Positions 53,370-64,000 of a stretch of DNA of 64,000 nucleotides are shown piece after piece. Both the position numbers and the translations under genes were made by a program. The notes under the pieces were generated by a model. It was not told where the DNA came from. It worked only from the letters and a program-made list of their open reading frames with translations, and did not search any database. Source of the DNA: CAWGAJ01 sp963820545 (GTDB lineage Bacteria; Planctomycetota; Planctomycetia; Pirellulales; Thermoguttaceae); assembly GCA_963820545.1 (NCBI GenBank), contig CAWGAJ010000001.1:248001-312000 (forward strand), given 5' to 3'. The stretch's first letter is position 1, and each line of letters starts with the position of its first letter.

Positions 53370-54299
53370 ATGAGGCGTTCGGCGTTTACGCTGGTTGAAT
53401 TGCTGGTGGTGATTGCCATTATCGGCGTCTTAATCGCGCTGTTGTTGCCGGCTGTTCAGGCGGCCCGCGAGGTGGCCCGGCGCATGCACTGCTCCAATAA
53501 TTTGAAGCAAATAGGCATGGCCATAGACAACTATGAGACGGTCAATAAAAAATTCCCGCCAGGGCGCAAAGGATGCGACGGGATTACAGATACGAGTACC
53601 AAAAATTCTGTTTCCTGTGCGTCTGATCCGGCAACAAAACGTCTGGGTTACAGCACTTTTGTTTTTATACTGCCCTACATGGAGCTACCGGGACTTTACA
53701 AAAACTTCGACTTGGACACGCTATGGATTACTGCTATTCCCTTGGATCCAAACAGCAAAAACGGCCGTGCTGTACAGCAGCGCCCGCAAGAATTTGTTTG
53801 TCCATCGGATTTATCGCCGGCATTATCCAGCCTCCATGGCGCCGATAATGACGATGCCGGCTTAGGCGCCACCGGAAGCTATGCGATGGTTTCCGGGACC
53901 CAGGGGCCGCCGGGTCACCCGTGGCAAATTAAAATCGACAACGATGGTCCTTTTATTTATAAAAAACAGTTTTCGCGCAAAGACATTGGCGACGGCGTTT
54001 CACATACCGTTTTTGTAGGCGAATTGAGAGACGGAATGTGCAAGTGGTCTGCGGGCCAGCGACATTCATCTCTGCGATCCACCGTCAATCCAATCAATAC
54101 GCCTAAGGGGAAAGGCAGTGTGGATGATACCGATCCTAATAATATAATGAATGGCGCATTCGGAAGCCTGCACAAAGGCGGCGCTAATTTCGCCTTTGGC
54201 GATGGTCATGTGACTTATATCACTGATGAAATCGCCACGGCTGTTTATAGAGCCCTTGTCACACGCGCGGGAAAAGAAATACTCAGTATAGAATATTAA
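53370..54299 (+). CDS. DUF1559 pseudopilin-like protein
   Basis: A 309-residue protein with a type IV prepilin N-terminus: RRSAFTLVELLVVIAIIGVL followed by IALLLPAVQAAREVARRM. Cleavage and N-methylation would occur before F. The DUF1559 body follows, with MHCSNNLKQIGMAIDNYE and the C-terminal FGSLHKGGANFAFGDGHVTY, the H-G-G-x-N...G-H pattern of the family. DUF1559 proteins are hugely expanded in planctomycetes and thought to be secreted surface proteins. A lipoprotein gene follows 3 bp later, so they form an operon. Confidence 0.93.
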   Translation: MRRSAFTLVELLVVIAIIGVLIALLLPAVQAAREVARRMHCSNNLKQIGMAIDNYETVNKKFPPGRKGCDGITDTSTKNSVSCASDPATKRLGYSTFVFILPYMELPGLYKNFDLDTLWITAIPLDPNSKNGRAVQQRPQEFVCPSDLSPALSSLHGADNDDAGLGATGSYAMVSGTQGPPGHPWQIKIDNDGPFIYKKQFSRKDIGDGVSHTVFVGELRDGMCKWSAGQRHSSLRSTVNPINTPKGKGSVDDTDPNNIMNGAFGSLHKGGANFAFGDGHVTYITDEIATAVYRALVTRAGKEILSIEY

Positions 54300-54302
54300 A
54301 AA

Positions 54303-54755
54303 ATGAGGTTTATATTGATGAACCATTTACGCCGTATCAATATCTGTTGGTGCTTTCTCATCGTTTTTTCATTTTTCTGCATTAGCGGTTGCGGAGACGG
54401 CTTGCCGCGACGCGTGCCTGTTTCGGGCCGGGTCCTTATCGACGGCAAACCCTTGGAATACGGCACCGTGCAAGTTTTCCCCAATGGTCAACGGATGGCA
54501 TACGGCACAATTGGCCCGGAAGGAAAGTTCACACTTACCACCTTTACCGAAAACGATGGCTGCATGTTGGGTAAACATCCTGTTGCAATACTTGCCTATA
54601 CAAGTATTGGTTCGAATAAAATCCAATGGTTCGCTCCAAAAAAATACACCGCCCCGGCCACTTCCGGCTTGGAGATCGACGTTCCCGGTCCGCGCGACGA
54701 CGTGGAAATCAATCTGACCTGGGACGGCGGCAAGCCCTATACCGAACAAAACTAA
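54303..54755 (+). CDS. Transthyretin-like lipoprotein
   Basis: A 150-residue exported protein with a lipobox (FFCISGCGDG, Cys at about residue 29). The mature domain (35-150) has RVPVSGRVLIDGKPLEYGTV and GTIGPEGKFTLTTFTENDGC, the carboxypeptidase-regulatory/transthyretin-like fold common in planctomycete lipoproteins that accompany DUF1559 genes. It probably anchors to a membrane and interacts with the pseudopilin. Confidence 0.85.
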   Translation: MRFILMNHLRRINICWCFLIVFSFFCISGCGDGLPRRVPVSGRVLIDGKPLEYGTVQVFPNGQRMAYGTIGPEGKFTLTTFTENDGCMLGKHPVAILAYTSIGSNKIQWFAPKKYTAPATSGLEIDVPGPRDDVEINLTWDGGKPYTEQN

Positions 54756-54853
54756 AGAATTTCGGGAAAAAAGAAATCACGATTCAAGCTCATTCTGAGT
54801 CTCCCAATGGCGGAAAGAAGCTCCTGACTTCGGCGGACTCAGGCTGACACGAT

Positions 54854-55315
54854 CTACTTTTCTTCGCCCGAGCCGAGCCAGCGGCGCAGGGTGGGTTCGT
54901 AAACGTGTATTTCGCCGGGGGTGAAGAAAATATCTATTTCCCGACGCGCCGCTTCTGGCCCATCGGCGGCGTGGACGAGATTCATCTGTTGGCTGGTGCT
55001 GAAGTCGCCGCGGATCGTGCCCGGCTGGGCCCGTAAACCGTGTGTTGCCCCCACCATTTCGCGGACCACGCGGATCGCCTCCGGGCCCTCGACGATCATC
55101 GCCACCACGGGCGAGGCGGTAATAAAGGCCTCCAGTTGCGCATACCAATCCTTTTTCACGTGTTCGGCGTAGTGACGTCGGGCTAATTCAGGTGTAACCT
55201 GCATCAGCTTCATGGCGATAATGTTATAGCCTTTCTCTTCAAAGCAACTAATCACGCGGCCCATCAGCCGCCGTTGGACGCAATCGGGCTTTAGCAGTAC
55301 CAAGGTCCGCTCCAT
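54854..55315 (-). CDS. ndk: Nucleoside diphosphate kinase
   Basis: Ndk transfers phosphate from ATP to nucleoside diphosphates through a phospho-His. The active His is H115 in MNLVHAADGPEAA. TLVLLKPDCVQRRLMG (4-19) and RGDF near 102-105 bind nucleotide. The 153-residue length is standard. It stands alone on the reverse strand, convergent with the lipoprotein gene. Intact. Confidence 0.96.
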   Translation of the reverse strand: MERTLVLLKPDCVQRRLMGRVISCFEEKGYNIIAMKLMQVTPELARRHYAEHVKKDWYAQLEAFITASPVVAMIVEGPEAIRVVREMVGATHGLRAQPGTIRGDFSTSQQMNLVHAADGPEAARREIDIFFTPGEIHVYEPTLRRWLGSGEEK

Positions 55316-55367
55316 GATAGTGTTCCTGATTAGAGATTAAGGGATAGGGGCGAGTATATTCCGTTTA

Positions 55368-55393
55368 GCCCGGGCACTCGTGCCCGGTGTTTG
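55368..55393. repeat. REP-like palindrome agcccgggcactcgtgcccgg
   Basis: A single hairpin, cgggcac-tc-gtgcccg, preceded by ttta as in the other agcc-type REPs of this window (33243, 42893, 63071). Confidence 0.75.
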
Positions 55394-55495
55394 TTGGGCA
55401 TAAAGCTGCGACGGGCACCAACCGAAGGTTGGTCGGTCGCGGTGCGGTTGAGGCCGTCAGGCCGTGCTAGGATTATAATAACTTCTTGATTTAAC

Positions 55496-56042
55496 TCAAG
55501 TTGTCCGATCATTTTCCTTGACAGCAAAATACAAGCCTATATAAACCTTGGGATCGACTAGTGATCCCTGCCGGCGCTTGTTTTGCAGCCAGGTTTCGAC
55601 CTGGGTAAGCGGCACCAGATGCGACGTGTATATCTTCCGAATCGTCGCCACCGCCAGCGGCAACTTTTTTTGCCTTCAAAGCAAGATACATTGTATAACG
55701 CTCATTAGTCAAACCGGGCGATGCGGGACCTTCGAGAAGTTGGTGCCAATTCTCAGAAACGCAGCCTGCTTCTTCCAGCAGTTCGCGCTGCGCAGCCTCG
55801 ATCAAATCTTCTTCTTTTACGTCCGGGCCATCGCCCACCAGGCCCGCCGGCAATTCCACCACCCGAGCGCCTAAGGGCTGGCGATATTCTTCGATCAGCA
55901 CCATTTGCCCGTCAACGGTGACGGCGACGATTACTACCGCCCCGGACGTATTGGTGCGTTCGGCCCATTCCCAGCGACCTCGGGCGACTAAGCGCACGTA
56001 TTTGCCTTCGGCCAACACACGAAGTTTATTTTCTTTATCCAT
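55496..56042 (-). CDS. NUDIX hydrolase, ADP-ribose pyrophosphatase-like (frameshifted C-terminus)
   Basis: This NUDIX protein cleaves a nucleoside diphosphate linked to another group, probably ADP-ribose. The NUDIX box is GLVGDGP..EEDLIEAAQRELLEEAGC (the G.....E....RE..EE.G pattern, residues about 67-94). VVIVAVTVDGQMVLIEEYRQ precedes it. Near 55620-55625 one GC added to GTCGCATC gives DIHVAHLVPLTQVETWLQNK and then VDPKVYIGLYFAVKEND, with the stop at 55496. That is the family C-terminus. The uncorrected end is unlike any NUDIX. Confidence 0.88.
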
Positions 56043-56059
56043 AAATTGGAAAACTTTTT

Positions 56060-56551
56060 TTATGAGTTCTTAGTATAATCATTTATCGCGCCGATTGTAC
56101 CAACTGTGGCCTTCACCACTTGGATATAATCCCTAGGGTCCAGGATGATTTGCAAGCCGCGTATTCCCGCCGAGACGGCAACCGCGTCGAACCTTTCCAT
56201 GCTCGCGTCCACAAATACCGGATAATCCTTTTTGCAGGCCAGTGTGGTAACGCCGCCGCGCATGTAGCCTGTCAAGGGTTGCACCTCTTTCAATTGCACC
56301 AGTTCCACGCGCTTGTCGCCGCTCAGTCGGGCCAGGGCCTTGAGATCCACTTCGGCATCGCCGGGGACCACGGCCAACAAGACCCCATTTTTATCGCCCC
56401 GGGCGACCAGCGTCTTAAATACCTGGGCCAGGGGAAATCCGATTCCTTGTGCGACCTTCTCGGCCCCCAGGTCGTCGGGGTCAACTTCATAGGAACGCGT
56501 CTCGTACTTGATGCCTAGTTTATCCAAAATCCGCGTGGCGTTGGTCTTCAT
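56060..56551 (-). CDS. ybaK: Cys-tRNA(Pro)/Cys-tRNA(Cys) deacylase YbaK
   Basis: YbaK clears mischarged Cys-tRNA(Pro). The start is the ATG at 56551 (MKTNATRILDKLGIKYETRS), one base after the valS stop; an upstream ATG at 56560 overlaps it. Features include the conserved Lys in AQVFKTLVARGDKNGVLLAV, PGDAEVDLKALARLSGDKR and VTTLACKKDYPVFVDASM with IRGLQIILDPRDYI near the end. The likely operon with valS makes sense as tRNA-charging quality control. Confidence 0.93.
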   Translation of the reverse strand: MKTNATRILDKLGIKYETRSYEVDPDDLGAEKVAQGIGFPLAQVFKTLVARGDKNGVLLAVVPGDAEVDLKALARLSGDKRVELVQLKEVQPLTGYMRGGVTTLACKKDYPVFVDASMERFDAVAVSAGIRGLQIILDPRDYIQVVKATVGTIGAINDYTKNS

Positions 56552-56552
56552 G

Positions 56553-59623
<3,071 letters not shown>

Positions 59624-59687
59624 AAAAAACTGCTTCCTGTCAACGTAAAAAACTGCTTTCTGTCAACTGTTTTTTGGCTGTTTCAGG

Positions 59688-61285
59688 TCAAAAACCTAGC
59701 TGTTGCCAATCGTTTTCTTTTTCTTCATCTTTGCACAATTTATACTCAAAACTGTCGACCAGGGCGATCCAGCTTGCCTCGATGATATTTTCGCTCACGC
59801 CCACGGTGCCCCAGACGTCGTCTTCATCCTGGCTTTCGATAATCACGCGCACGCCGGCGGCCGTGGCGGCCTCGGAGTTGATTACCCGCACTTTATAATC
59901 GACCAGGTGCAATTTGGCTAGATTAGGAAAACTGCCGTTAAGGGCTTTTCGCATGGCGGCGTCCAGGGCATTGACCGGACCATCGCCTTCGGCCACCTCG
60001 TGCCGGATCACTGTCTCCGATGCGGATTTTCACCCTGGCCTCGGAGCGGATCTGGCCGTCGGCGTCGTTTTCGATGTTTACGTGATAGCTTAATCGCTCG
60101 AAATGCGGCCGGAACGTGCCCATGCACTTGCGCACCAGCAGGTCGAACGAGGCGTCGGCGGCCTCGAACTGGTATCCGGCGTTCTCCAGGGAAACCACCT
60201 TTGCCAGGATTTGATCCATGAGTTTCGAATCGGATGGGATATTATGCCGGGCGGTCAAGGCGGCGATATTCGACGCGGCCCGACAGTTCGCTCACCAAAA
60301 TCCGGCGTTCATTGCCCACCAGTTGCGGATCGATGTGCTCGTAACTGGCCGTATTCCTGGCAATCCGCTGACGTGCATGCCGCCCTTATGGGCGAAAGCG
60401 CTCTTGCCCACAAACGGCTGATTCGCGCGGAAGTTCATGTTCACCATCTCGTAAACGAACCGCGAAAGCTCGGTCAGGTGGCTAATGCCGCCTGGTTCTG
60501 AGCACCTGATAACCTTGTTTCTTGAAGGCCAGATTGGCGATGACCGAAATCAGATCGACGTTGCCGCAGCGTTCGCCAAAGCCGTTGACCGTGCCCTGAA
60601 CCTGCACTGCTCCCGCATCGACGGCGGCCAGCGAGTTGGCCACGGCCAGGTCGCAGTCGTTGTGCGCATGGATGCCCACCGGCACGGGCAAGGCAGCGAC
60701 TGCCGCCCCGGTTATTGCGGCGATTTCCTCGGGCATGCTGCCGCCGTTGGTGTCGCAAAGCACGACCATTTTCGCACCGGCCCCCGCGGCGGCGAGGATC
60801 GCTTTGCAGGCGTATATCCGCGTCGGCCTTCCAGCCGTCGAAGAAATGTTCGGCGTCGAAAATCACCTCGCGCCCGGCGTTTTTCAGATAGGCCACGCTC
60901 TCGGCAATCATCTGCAGATTCTCCTCCAGCGTGGTCTGAATGACCTCGGTGACATGAAAGGCCGATGCCTTGCCCACCAGCGTGATCACCGCGGAGCTGC
61001 GAGTCGAGCAAAGCCCGCAGTGCCGGGATCGTCTTCCACTTTGACGCCCCGGCGCCGCGTCATGCCGAATGCGCAGACCTTCAGATGCTTGAGATCCAAC
61101 TCGCGGACCCGCTGAAAGTATTGCGCGTCCTTTTCGTTCGACGCCGGATAGCCGCCCTCGATGAAATCAAAGCCGATGTCGTCCAGGCGCTTGGTCAGTT
61201 CCAGCTTGTCGAGCAGTGAAAAACTGATCCCCTCGGCCTGAGCGCCGTCGCGGAGCGTGGTATCGTAAATTTCAATGTGTGGCAT
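59688..61285 (-). CDS. cimA: (R)-citramalate synthase (multiply frameshifted)
   Basis: CimA condenses pyruvate and acetyl-CoA on the way to isoleucine. About eight frame segments join into one 530-residue protein. The start is IEIYDTTLRDGAQAEGISFS; later come FIEGGYPASNEKD, DTNGGSMPEE, VGIHAHNDCDLAVANSLAAV, the FAHKGGMHVS signature and a C-terminal LeuA dimer/allosteric domain (LVDYKVRVI, DDVWGTVGVSENIIEASW). Breaks lie near 61017, 60990, 60810, 60488, 60366, 60276 and 60017. Most restore with one GC added. Ordinary 2-isopropylmalate synthase is less likely because of the ETD-poor length and DTTLRDG start typical of cimA. Confidence 0.85.
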
Positions 61286-61753
61286 AATCGCACCTTAGAG
61301 GTCGGAGGTCAGGGGTCAGGAATTAGCAGCAGATGGTTCATAGGAGGTGGTTTTCGGTTATCAGTTCTCAGTTTTCAGTTATGTGTTAATCTTTTTTCTC
61401 ATCACTCCCTGACCTCTGACCTCTAGTTAATAAAAAAACCCCAAGGCCGTTTTGGCCTCAGGGCTTGGACTGATCGGTTATACACCGGAAGCCCTCAGGC
61501 CGCGTTACCCAATAATAATGACAACTACTACGCCCACAAAGACGTGTATTTTGCCAAATATCGGGTTTGCGACCAAGGTAAACATCTTCCGGCAGTTTGG
61601 TTAAATGTCCCCTCTCCCTCTGGGAGAGGGCCAGGGTGAGGGTGTTTAATTAAGGTCGTCCTTAATAGGCTTATCATTCAAATTTACGTGTTTATATGGC
61701 GACTGTCAACCGTGATACACCATTCTTTTGGTGGGGGGTATATTTCAAGTACC
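61286..61753. other. Intergenic region between aceF and cimA
   Basis: It contains gacctctg/gaggtcag repeats (61299-61322, 61408-61424), a degenerate ttatcagttctcagttttcag repeat (about 61358-61382), a terminator (61432-61466), and a ccctctccctctgggagaggg palindrome near 61611-61631. No gene was found. Confidence 0.55.
61432..61466 (-). terminator. Rho-independent terminator for aceE-aceF
   Basis: On the reverse strand the stem ccctgaggcc/ggccttgggg with loop aaaac is followed by ttttttta. It lies 290 bp past the E2 stop and before cimA. Confidence 0.7.
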
Positions 61754-63043
61754 CTACATTGCCAGCAATAGTTTGCCGGGGTTTTGCAGCAGATCGATCA
61801 CTTCGTTGAGGAAGCGGCCGGCCATGGCGCCGTCGACCAGGCGATGATCAAAGGAAAGGCTCAACGGCAGCATCAGGCGGATTTCGATTTTATCTTCGCG
61901 CACCACGGGCAGCCAGCGCGAGCGGCCTAAAAGCAGAATCGCCACTTCAGGATGATTGATGATCGGCGTGCTGTAAGTACCGCCGATTGCACCGAGATTG
62001 CTTATCGAAAATGTGCCGCCGCGCAGATCGTCCACGGTAAATGCCGCGCTGCGGGCCTTTTGGGCCAAGGCGTTCAGTTGCGAGGCGATGTGCGGGATGC
62101 TCAGCCGGTCCACGTTGCGCAAGGCTGGCACCACCAGTCCGCGCGGCGTATCGACCGCCACGCCGATATTAATGTATTGCTTGTAGATCACCTCTTCCTT
62201 CTCGTCGTCGATGCTGGCATTAAGCGCCGGGTGTTGCTGCAAGGCCATGGCCACGGCCTTAAGCACAAAGGGCATGGCCGTAAGTTTGATCCCTTCGCCA
62301 AGATATCCTTGCGGAATGTTTTTGCGAAGATGTTCCAAATCGGTCACATCGGCGTCGTCGAAATTCGTTACATGCGGGATGGTCGTATAAGATTTCACCA
62401 TCTGGGCGGCAATTGTGCGGCGGATTTTGCTCATCTTGTCGCGGCGCACTGGCCCCCAATTGTCCGTGCCCGATTCACCTGGCGGTAAAACCCGCTGCGC
62501 AATACCTGCACCCGCCTGGGCCGCTGGGGGTTGTGCTTGCGGCATTGTCGCTGCGGCCTTAACGTCTTCGGGCGTGATCCTGTTGCGCACTCCACTGCCC
62601 GTTACTTGACGCAGATCGACCCCCAACTCCCGGGCCAGACGGCGCGCCGCCGGCCCGGCGGGAATCAGGTCTTCCCCGACCGGCACCTCAGGCGCAACGG
62701 CTTTGCCTGCGCTGGGTGCTGCTGCCGCTTGCGGTTTAGCAGTGTTTGATTGTGCGGCAACTGGCTCGGCCGACTTTGGCGCTACAGGGGCAGCGGGCAC
62801 TTCCACTTCGGCCTCGATCGTCAATAGCGTCTGGCCGACCTTGATTGTCTCGCCCTTTTGCACGTGAATCTGGACTACTTTACCGGCGTACGGGCAGGGG
62901 ATTTCCACGACGGCCTTATCGGTTTCCAGTTCCAAAACGCCGTCATTGGCCGCGATCACGTCGCCTTCGTGCACCAGTACATTGACGATGTCGCCGCTTT
63001 CCACGTTTTCGCCGAGTTCGGGAAGTTTGAATTCAATGCTCAT
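61754..63043 (-). CDS. aceF: Pyruvate dehydrogenase E2 (dihydrolipoamide acetyltransferase)
   Basis: E2 moves the acetyl group from lipoyl to CoA in the pyruvate dehydrogenase complex. This 429-residue protein has one lipoyl domain (1-78) with the lipoylated K43 in ELETDKAVVEIPCPYAG. An Ala/Pro linker follows, then a peripheral-subunit binding domain (PAARRLARELGVDLRQVTGS) and the CAT domain ending LSFDHRLVDGAMAGRF, with catalytic H400 and D404. A single lipoyl domain paired with a homodimeric E1 upstream suggests an AceE-type complex. Intact. Confidence 0.92.
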   Translation of the reverse strand: MSIEFKLPELGENVESGDIVNVLVHEGDVIAANDGVLELETDKAVVEIPCPYAGKVVQIHVQKGETIKVGQTLLTIEAEVEVPAAPVAPKSAEPVAAQSNTAKPQAAAAPSAGKAVAPEVPVGEDLIPAGPAARRLARELGVDLRQVTGSGVRNRITPEDVKAAATMPQAQPPAAQAGAGIAQRVLPPGESGTDNWGPVRRDKMSKIRRTIAAQMVKSYTTIPHVTNFDDADVTDLEHLRKNIPQGYLGEGIKLTAMPFVLKAVAMALQQHPALNASIDDEKEEVIYKQYINIGVAVDTPRGLVVPALRNVDRLSIPHIASQLNALAQKARSAAFTVDDLRGGTFSISNLGAIGGTYSTPIINHPEVAILLLGRSRWLPVVREDKIEIRLMLPLSLSFDHRLVDGAMAGRFLNEVIDLLQNPGKLLLAM

Positions 63044-63070
63044 GATCGGTGATTTAATTAACCTGTCTTA

Positions 63071-63152
63071 TTTAGCCCCGGGTGCATACACCCGGGGCAA
63101 CAATATATTATCAATACGTATTTACCCGCCGTGTATTCACGGCGGGCTAAAT
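63071..63152. repeat. Double REP-like palindrome (ccccggg / cccgccg hairpins)
   Basis: The same two-hairpin unit as at 2999-3095: agccccgggtg-cata-cacccgggg, a 22-bp AT-rich spacer, then acccgccgtg-tatt-cacggcggg. It lies between the E1 and E2 genes. Confidence 0.85.
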
Positions 63153-63167
63153 TAAAATATCCGAAAT

Positions 63168-64000
63168 TTATACAAACATGGGATTTGGTTTATTTGGATC
63201 CAGCCCTAAGGTTGCGATGGCCGCAACGAGTTTTTCTTGAGGAAATTGCCCCTTTTCAACCAACTGGCAAAGTGCCGCCAAAGCGATGCTTTCGGCATCG
63301 ACTTCAAAGAAGCGGCGCAATTCCTCGCGGGCCTCGCTGCGCCCGAAGCCGTCGGTGCCCAGCACTGTGTAATCCGGGCCGACCCAACGGGAAATGGCCA
63401 GCGGCACTGCACTGACATAATCCGAGGCGGCCACGATTGGCCCCGAGTCGCCCTCCATTGACTGGACAACGTATGGTACGCGAGGCGGCTCTTGCGCATG
63501 CAGGCGGTTCCAATGATCCACGTCACGGCCGTCTATGTAAAGTGCTTTATAACTCGTCACGCTGTACACCGTGCTGGAGACGCCGAATTGTTTTTCCAGC
63601 AGGTCTTGGGCCCTCAGTGCCTCGCGCAAGATGGCCCCGCTGCCGAACAGCCGCACTTTAGGCGCGTTCGGCCCCAGATCGCGCTGGGAGAGTTTATAAA
63701 TCCCGCGGCAGATGCCTTCGGTCGAGCCCATGGGCAGGATGGGCATCTCGTAGTTTTCGTTCATCAACGTGATGTAATAGAAGACGTCCTGTTCTTCGTA
63801 AAACATGCGCCGGAGGCCATCGAGCACGATCACTGCCATTTCGTAGGCGTAGCAGGGATCGTACGCGCAGGTTCGGATAGGCCAGGGCAAACAGATGGCT
63901 GTTGCCGTCTTGATGTTGCAGGCCTTCGCCGGCCAGGGTGGTGCGACCGGCGGTGCCGCCCAGCACGAATCCGCGGCAGCGCATGTCGCCGGCCGCCCAG
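63168..64000 (-). CDS. aceE: Pyruvate dehydrogenase E1, homodimeric type, C-terminal part
   Basis: The gene runs off the right window edge, so only the last 278 residues are seen. FVLGGTAGRTTLAGEGLQHQ, then YAYEMAVIVLDGLRRMFYEE and VFYYITLMNENYEMP match the AceE transketolase-like region. The C-terminal domain has VLGTDGFGRSEAREELRRFF. Near 63863-63868 the frame changes; adding a GC to CTGCGCGTAC gives PNLRAYDPCYAYE. The E2 gene follows 124 bp downstream across a REP element. Confidence 0.93.
   Translation of the reverse strand, partial: GRPATCAAADSCWAAPPVAPPWPAKACNIKTATAICLPWPIRTCAYDPCYAYEMAVIVLDGLRRMFYEEQDVFYYITLMNENYEMPILPMGSTEGICRGIYKLSQRDLGPNAPKVRLFGSGAILREALRAQDLLEKQFGVSSTVYSVTSYKALYIDGRDVDHWNRLHAQEPPRVPYVVQSMEGDSGPIVAASDYVSAVPLAISRWVGPDYTVLGTDGFGRSEAREELRRFFEVDAESIALAALCQLVEKGQFPQEKLVAAIATLGLDPNKPNPMFV

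Noticed and set aside
59688..61285. cimA as a decayed pseudogene
   Set aside because: All conserved motifs are intact on either side of each break, and breaks share a GCGC-type context with those in essential valS. Systematic sequence error is more likely.

Overview
The window looks like a chromosomal segment of a planctomycete (Planctomycetota), read from gene content. It has a DUF1559 pseudopilin-like protein, several planctomycete-style secreted proteins of unknown function, SHD1 (SLA1 homology 1) domains, a bacterial topoisomerase VI B subunit, an RsbW/STAS pair, an ExbB-ExbD-ExbD-TPR operon, a transthyretin-like lipoprotein and a sulfatase-like protein. Intergenic spaces are full of REP-like palindromes and short degenerate tandem repeats.

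Layout. 1-4.1 kb: a remnant of phage tail/head-completion genes, cut by the window edge. 4.1-19.5 kb: host genes (pyrE, RsbW-like kinase and STAS antagonist, secreted proteins, the ExbB/ExbD/TPR operon, a DUF2784 protein, NAD(P)H-hydrate dehydratase, Top6B). 19.77-32.72 kb: an integrated mobile element between two 40-bp direct repeats copied from a tRNA-Phe gene. 32.7-34.5 kb: repeat-rich DNA with the tail end of a second, decayed integrase module. 34.8-46.3 kb: bioA, a membrane hydrolase, a large secreted GHL10-like protein, a sulfatase-like protein, an O-antigen ligase, a REP-flanked RAYT transposase and MscS. 46.4-48.5 kb: a small AT-rich accessory patch beside tRNA-Arg. 49-64 kb: SPFH protein, tRNA-Pro, pyrF, DUF1559 protein, lipoprotein, ndk, NUDIX, ybaK, valS, cimA, and the pyruvate dehydrogenase genes for E2 and E1 (E1 partial).

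The most interesting system is the 12.95-kb element. It encodes a tyrosine integrase, a secreted SNase, an endonuclease VII-type HNH protein, collagen-like proteins, a sigma-70 region-2-like protein, two excisionase-like HTH proteins and a GpA-type terminase whose ATPase and nuclease lie in two ATGA-coupled genes. I could recognise no capsid, portal or tail genes. It also has a nested 290-bp inverted repeat between its divergent halves, and its att core is the 5' half of the tRNA rather than the usual 3' half. I read it as a candidate capsid-less phage satellite or a reduced prophage.

A second general point concerns reading frames. About a dozen host genes, including essential valS, are broken into two or more frames. 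At most of the breakpoints, adding back one GC dinucleotide to a (GC)n tract restores the expected protein. I therefore treat these as systematic sequence contractions rather than pseudogenes, and annotate each as one gene.
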